Below, in pieces: positions 6,269 to 7,351 of a stretch of DNA of 7,351 nt (positions are counted from its first letter, which is position 1; the number at the start of each line of letters is the position of its first letter). The notes under the pieces are model-generated. The model saw only the letters and a program-made list of their open reading frames with translations, did no database searches and had not been told where the DNA came from. The DNA is taken from positions 1 to 7,351 of the forward strand of contig DIHI01000093.1 in the NCBI GenBank assembly GCA_002420085.1, in the 5' to 3' direction. The position numbers and the translations under genes were made by a program. The DNA comes from Lysobacterales bacterium UBA5700 (lineage in GTDB: Bacteria; Pseudomonadota; Gammaproteobacteria; Xanthomonadales; Xanthomonadaceae).

Positions 6269-6790
6269 ATGTCGGATCCCTTCATCGGCGAAATTCGGAT
6301 GTTCGCGGGCAATTTCGCCCCGCGCGGCTGGGCATTCTGCTGGGGCCAATTGCAGTCGATCAGCGAAAATGACGCCCTGTTCACCCTGCTCGGCACCACC
6401 TATGGTGGTGACGGCCAGACCACCTTTGCCCTGCCGGACTTGCGGGGCCGCATCCCGGTCGGTCAGGGCCAGGGGCCAGCGCTGACCAACCGGATCATCG
6501 GTCAGCGGTTTGGTGCGGAAGAGGTGGACTTGCTGAGCAGTCAGATGCCGGGCCACACCCATGCCCTGGTCGCCAGCGGTACTGCTGCGACTGCCAGTTC
6601 TCCTGCCGGGGCGGTGGTTGCCGCTCAGCCCAACGACCTGGTTTTCATCGGAGGGGTGACGCCGACGGTCCTCATGCGAACGGATCTGGTCGCGCCTGAT
6701 GGCGGCAGCCAGCCGCATGACAATATGGCGCCCTACTTGTGTCTGAACTTCATCATCGCCTTGTTCGGCATATTCCCATCCCGGAGTTGA
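6269..6790 (+). CDS. Phage tail-collar domain protein (MdpB-like), copy 2
   Basis: This is the second tandem paralogue, again 173 residues. It shows the complete family layout: MSDPFIGEIRMF, NFAPRGWAFCWGQ (15-27), ALFTLLGTTYGGDG (36-49), LPDLRGRIPVGQGQGP (55-70), the HTH tripeptide at 96-98, a variable Ala/Ser/Thr-rich segment at about 99-115, GGSQPH (145-150), and the end LNFIIALFGIFPSRS. It shares 41 of its first 60 residues with copy 3 and 20 of the last 29 with copy 1, by my count. The histidines of HTH resemble the HxH metal sites of trimeric phage fibre tips. It follows copy 1 after 54 bases and precedes copy 3 by 80, and each gene has its own strong ribosome binding site, as expected for an operon whose products are made in quantity. 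Confidence 0.92.
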   Translation: MSDPFIGEIRMFAGNFAPRGWAFCWGQLQSISENDALFTLLGTTYGGDGQTTFALPDLRGRIPVGQGQGPALTNRIIGQRFGAEEVDLLSSQMPGHTHALVASGTAATASSPAGAVVAAQPNDLVFIGGVTPTVLMRTDLVAPDGGSQPHDNMAPYLCLNFIIALFGIFPSRS

Positions 6791-6857
6791 GCCGGCTCGA
6801 TTGACCGGGCGCAGTGGTCGGCTACGGTGGTACGCCACGATCGCGATGCCCACCTAC

Positions 6858-6863
6858 AGGAGA
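6858..6863 (+). promoter_or_regulatory. Ribosome binding site for tail-collar copy 3
   Basis: AGGAGA lies seven bases before the ATG at 6871, the best start for the third paralogue. Confidence 0.8.
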
Positions 6864-6870
6864 TTCACCG

Positions 6871-7351
6871 ATGTCGGAACCTTTCCTCGCTGAAGTGCGA
6901 ATCTGGGCACTCAACTTCGCGCCCAGGGGTTGGGCGTTCTGCAATGGCCAAATCCTGCCGATCTCGCAGAACTCCGCCCTGTTTTCCCTGCTGGGCACGA
7001 CCTATGGTGGCAATGGCACGACCAGCTTCGGCCTGCCAGATCTGATGGGCCGCTCACCCATGCAGCAGGGCAGTGGACCTGGGTTGACCCCGCGCGTGCT
7101 GGGTGAGGCCAGTGGCAGTGCCAGCGTGACGCTGTTGAACACGGAATTGCCGAGCCATACACATGGCATGGCCGGTGTGAATCAGGAAGGACAGCGCGGT
7201 GCGCCGGAGAGCGGCGATGCACTTGGATTTGACGTACTAAAAACCGGGGTTAACATTCGCTACCTCAACAATAATCCCAGTGCCCGAGTGCCCATGTCTC
7301 CCAATACGCTGACGCCTACCGGTGGCAGCCAGCCGCATGAGAATCAGCAGC
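6871..7351 (+). CDS. Phage tail-collar domain protein (MdpB-like), copy 3, cut by the window end
   Basis: The reading frame is open from the ATG to the end of the window, giving 160 residues; by comparison with copies 1 and 2 about 19 are missing, for a full length near 179. It begins MSEPFLAEVRIW, then has NFAPRGWAFCNGQ (15-27), ALFSLLGTTYGGNG (36-49), LPDLMGRSPMQQGSGPGLT (55-73), HTH at 96-98 and GGSQPH at 151-156. The first 60 residues agree with copy 2 at 41 positions by my count. The segment between HTH and GGSQPH is unlike the other copies and six residues longer than in copy 2. The DNA for part of it (7221-7280) is only about 42 percent G+C (25 of 60 bases counted) and uses codons such as CTA and AAA that are rare in the rest of the window, which may reflect recombination or relaxed selection. 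The incomplete end is due to the window and not a mutation. Confidence 0.9.
   Translation, partial: MSEPFLAEVRIWALNFAPRGWAFCNGQILPISQNSALFSLLGTTYGGNGTTSFGLPDLMGRSPMQQGSGPGLTPRVLGEASGSASVTLLNTELPSHTHGMAGVNQEGQRGAPESGDALGFDVLKTGVNIRYLNNNPSARVPMSPNTLTPTGGSQPHENQQ

Noticed and set aside
6826..6854. Alternative hairpins before copy 3 (GGTGG with CCACC, or GTGG with CCAC)
   Set aside because: The stems are four or five base pairs long and expected by chance in this composition, with no T-run or conserved counterpart before the other copies.
5963..7330. Diversity-generating retroelement acting on the variable segments
   Set aside because: No reverse transcriptase or template repeat is present in the window, and the paralogues differ by length and whole segments, not by adenine-specific substitutions that I can see.
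4817..7351. Prophage or tailocin
   Set aside because: Only tail-collar-type genes are visible, flanked by housekeeping genes, without capsid, tail tube, baseplate, integrase, lysis genes or attachment-site repeats. The unseen side after 7351 could still change this.

Overview
The window is high-GC bacterial chromosome (roughly two thirds G+C by eye) with dense, mostly co-directional housekeeping genes. The TrpG and TrpD sequences, the UbiE sequence and the DUF971 gene look like a proteobacterium, most likely a gammaproteobacterium, and a Xanthomonadales/Lysobacterales-type organism would fit. This placement rests on remembered family resemblance and is an inference.

Left part (1-4790, all + strand): trpG and trpD of tryptophan biosynthesis; a small DUF971 gene whose ATG overlaps the trpD stop; a heme-containing ferric-reductase/NOX-like flavoprotein; a membrane-anchored monoheme cytochrome c five bases after it; and ubiE, the C-methyltransferase of ubiquinone/menaquinone synthesis. 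trpC does not follow trpD. The reductase and cytochrome look like a two-gene module moving electrons from cytosolic NAD(P)H through membrane hemes to the periplasm, next to a quinone gene.

Right part (4817-7351): an accessory-looking cluster with a 100-residue DUF6916 gene, a convergent GNAT acetyltransferase gene that overlaps its end by 29 bases, and three tandem paralogues of about 173-180 residues from the phage tail-collar (microcystin-dependent protein, MdpB-like) family. The third runs off the window. All three keep a strongly conserved N-terminal half, a single HTH tripeptide and a GG(S/N)QPH motif, while the segment between the last two is divergent. A good sigma70-like promoter and a perfect 7-bp inverted repeat lie just before the first paralogue. 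No capsid, tail-tube, integrase or lysis gene is visible, so this is better read as a domesticated tail-fibre-tip-like system than as a prophage. It is the most interesting part of the window; its function is not known to me.

I see no rRNA, tRNA, CRISPR array, insertion sequence or convincing intrinsic terminator. The longest stretch without a gene is the 157 bases between trpG and trpD.
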